Assembly: GCF_024124665.1 (NCBI RefSeq)
Contig: NZ_JAMXSB010000005.1
Span: forward strand, 124,001-188,000
Direction: 5' to 3'
Origin: Pleionea sp. CnH1-48
Lineage (GTDB): Bacteria; Pseudomonadota; Gammaproteobacteria; Enterobacterales; Kangiellaceae
Length of the DNA stretch: 64,000 nucleotides
The notes under the pieces were generated by a model. That model ran no database searches, was not told the origin of the DNA, and saw only the letters and a program-made list of their open reading frames with translations. Positions within the stretch are counted from its first letter, which is position 1. Each line of letters opens with the position of its first letter. Below, one piece after another: positions 62,500-64,000 of the stretch. Position numbers and translations under genes: made by a program.

Positions 62500-62886
62500 T
62501 TAATGAGCGAAGTGCGCTAGCAGGCGCTTAAACTCTTCGGGTTCTTGTTGACGCATCCGCTCCAGTTTAGGGAGCAAGCTCTCTGCGCTGTTAGAAGACT
62601 GCTTTGCCTCTTCGATCTGTTCATAAATATGATTGAGTTGCTCCAGCGCCGACTTAAATTGCTTTTCATCCACTTTATCGGATTTTGCCAGATGTAATAA
62701 TACTTCCGTGAGCAAACCAAGTTGCCTGCCATAAGAGGCAATATTAAACGCTTTTTGTTCTATCTCTCCGTCACCTGCAACAGGTTGTATTCCATTAAAA
62801 AACCAATCGGGCGAAATCTTTTGTGCCACATCACCACTCAGAGGCAGTTCAAAGCGGGGCATCCAAATCCATAACCAAGGGAACAT
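62500..62886 (-). CDS. Hypothetical protein
   Basis: 128 aa from ATG 62886, 8 nt after GGAG. It opens with Trp-rich MFPWLWIWMPRFELPLSG and continues as a mostly helical, Glu/Gln/Leu-rich domain. No family recognised and no clear signal peptide. It is 63 bp before the start of the membrane protein above on the same strand. Confidence 0.6.
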   Translation of the reverse strand: MFPWLWIWMPRFELPLSGDVAQKISPDWFFNGIQPVAGDGEIEQKAFNIASYGRQLGLLTEVLLHLAKSDKVDEKQFKSALEQLNHIYEQIEEAKQSSNSAESLLPKLERMRQQEPEEFKRLLAHFAH

Positions 62887-62983
62887 AACGATGTCTCCAT
62901 AAGACAATGTAAGATGATGTCGTTCACTTTATCTTATGATTTATACTTTGTATGACAAGTTGCTCTTCTGTTCTCTAATTGAG

Positions 62984-63014
62984 AAAAAAATGTGGGCCGA
63001 TACGGCGGGCCCAC
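62984..63014 (-). terminator. Intrinsic terminator of asnB (minus strand)
   Basis: A 7-bp GC-rich stem (63008-63014 with 62992-62998), followed on the minus strand by a run of seven T after one A. Confidence 0.85.
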
Positions 63015-63052
63015 CAATGCCAGAGCAGACTGATAAGCACTCCTTTTTGCAA

Positions 63053-64000
63053 TTAATAACTGTCTTCATGAACACTGGCCACTGCACGCCCTGACGGGTC
63101 GATGCATTGATTCAGTGACTGATCCCAGGCCAAGGCTTCTGGAGTACTGCAAGCGACCGACTTACCTCCTGGCACTGTTGCCGCGGCTGACTGTGAGGGA
63201 AAGTGATGATGAAAAATTTCGCGATAAAAATACGCTTCTTTAGTCTCTGGTGTGTTGAGGGGAAAACGATACTGAGCATTCTTAAGTTGCTCATCACTCA
63301 CCTGCTCTTCTGCATAGGCTTTTAGCGTATCAATCCAGCTATACCCAACCCCATCAGAGAACTGCTCCTTCTGGCGCCATAAAATTTCTTCCGGCAATAG
63401 GTCTACGAAAGCTTCACGCAAAATATGCTTTTCCATCTTACCTTCGGTAATCATTTTGGCTTCTGGATTCAGGTTCATCGCCACATCAATGAACTCTCGA
63501 TCCAAAAAAGGAACACGGGCTTCAACCCCCCAGGCAGACATAGATTTATTAGCTCTTAAGCAGTCGTACCAATGCAGTTTATCGAGTTTACGTACCGTCT
63601 CTTCATGAAATGCCTGAGCGTCTGGTGCTTTATGAAAATACAGATAACCGCCGAAAATCTCATCAGCGCCTTCGCCAGAGAGCACCATCTTGATGCCCAT
63701 AGCGCGGATCTGTCGCGCCATAAGATACATAGGCGTTGAAGCACGAATGGTGGTGACATCATAAGTTTCCAGATGGTAAATCACATCCTGAAGCGCATCG
63801 ATACCGTCTTGAATGGTGTAAGTAAAACTGTGGTGTACCGAGCCAATATGATCGGCCACCTTTTGCGCAGCCGCTAAATCCGGCGAACCTTCAAGCCCTA
63901 CGGCAAAGGTGTGCAACGCAGGCCACCAAGCTTGTGACGCTTCATCGTCTTCGATACGGCGCTCAACAAACTGTTTGGCAACCGCTGCGACAATAGAAGA
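63053..64000 (-). CDS. asnB: Asparagine synthetase B (glutamine-hydrolysing), C-terminal part
   Basis: 315 codons of the C-terminal synthetase domain; the gene runs off the window, so the N-terminal glutaminase domain is outside. The part in view shows [41 protein letters not shown] (ATP/aspartyl-adenylate site), [14 protein letters not shown] and [16 protein letters not shown], the AsnB pattern. It makes asparagine from aspartate, glutamine and ATP. There is no sign of a frameshift. Confidence 0.95.
   Translation of the reverse strand, partial: SSIVAAVAKQFVERRIEDDEASQAWWPALHTFAVGLEGSPDLAAAQKVADHIGSVHHSFTYTIQDGIDALQDVIYHLETYDVTTIRASTPMYLMARQIRAMGIKMVLSGEGADEIFGGYLYFHKAPDAQAFHEETVRKLDKLHWYDCLRANKSMSAWGVEARVPFLDREFIDVAMNLNPEAKMITEGKMEKHILREAFVDLLPEEILWRQKEQFSDGVGYSWIDTLKAYAEEQVSDEQLKNAQYRFPLNTPETKEAYFYREIFHHHFPSQSAAATVPGGKSVACSTPEALAWDQSLNQCIDPSGRAVASVHEDSY

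Overview
This 64 kb window is chromosomal DNA from a Gram-negative, respiring, probably marine gammaproteobacterium. The evidence is the ubiquinone genes (ubiE, ubiJ, ubiB, ubiA, ubiC), a tatABC operon, plsB, tcdA, rsuA and truC of enterobacterial/pseudomonad type, a TonB-dependent receptor, an NRPS-independent hydroxamate siderophore operon, and protein-sorting tails of the PEP-CTERM and GlyGly-CTERM kinds. Base composition is moderately AT-rich by eye. I cannot name the genus. No rRNA, tRNA, CRISPR array, prophage or insertion sequence was seen.

Layout. 1-7.4 kb: end of ubiE, ubiJ-ubiB, a GGDEF/EAL protein, a HIT protein, tatABC and a hotdog-fold protein. 7.5-14.5 kb: secreted alkaline phosphatase coupled to a VOC-fold gene, two unknown genes, then a VanZ-like membrane protein divergent from an acyl-CoA ligase/PLP decarboxylase pair of the exosortase-A-associated families. 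14.5-25.9 kb: plsB, ubiC-ubiA and a Sel1/TonB-C protein, rubredoxin, a FliL-like protein, the kbl-tdh-elaA-glpE threonine-catabolism group, a coiled-coil membrane protein and yccF. 26-32 kb: two large sensors, a 7TM-DISM GGDEF/EAL protein and a hybrid histidine kinase whose ATPase domain and first receiver look degenerate. 32-39 kb: mdh, recG, a DUF6316-like gene, tcdA, rsuA, truC and a PepSY membrane protein.

39-46.6 kb: a GlyGly-CTERM surface protein, a TetR/SDR divergon with three matching operators, a PEP-CTERM protein, and a Fur-box-preceded DUF3325-DUF3649-PepSY operon. 46.6-59.9 kb is the iron island. It holds a TonB-dependent siderophore receptor with a Fur box, a secreted beta-propeller, a membrane-anchored AraC regulator, and a minus-strand operon (decarboxylase, N-hydroxylase, MFS exporter, fused acyltransferase/NIS synthetase, FhuF-type reductase, membrane acyltransferase-like protein) headed by overlapping Fur boxes. 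The logic fits amino acid to diamine, N-hydroxylation, N-acylation plus condensation, export, uptake through the receptor, and reductive iron release. The product is probably a bisucaberin/desferrioxamine-like dihydroxamate. 60-64 kb: DUF3080-like protein, unknown membrane proteins and the 3' part of asnB.

Two repeats deserve attention. A full-length 127-bp ERIC-type palindrome lies just downstream of the receptor gene. A 34-bp element near recG looks like the two ends of such a repeat joined directly. Long hairpins and terminators separate many convergent genes.
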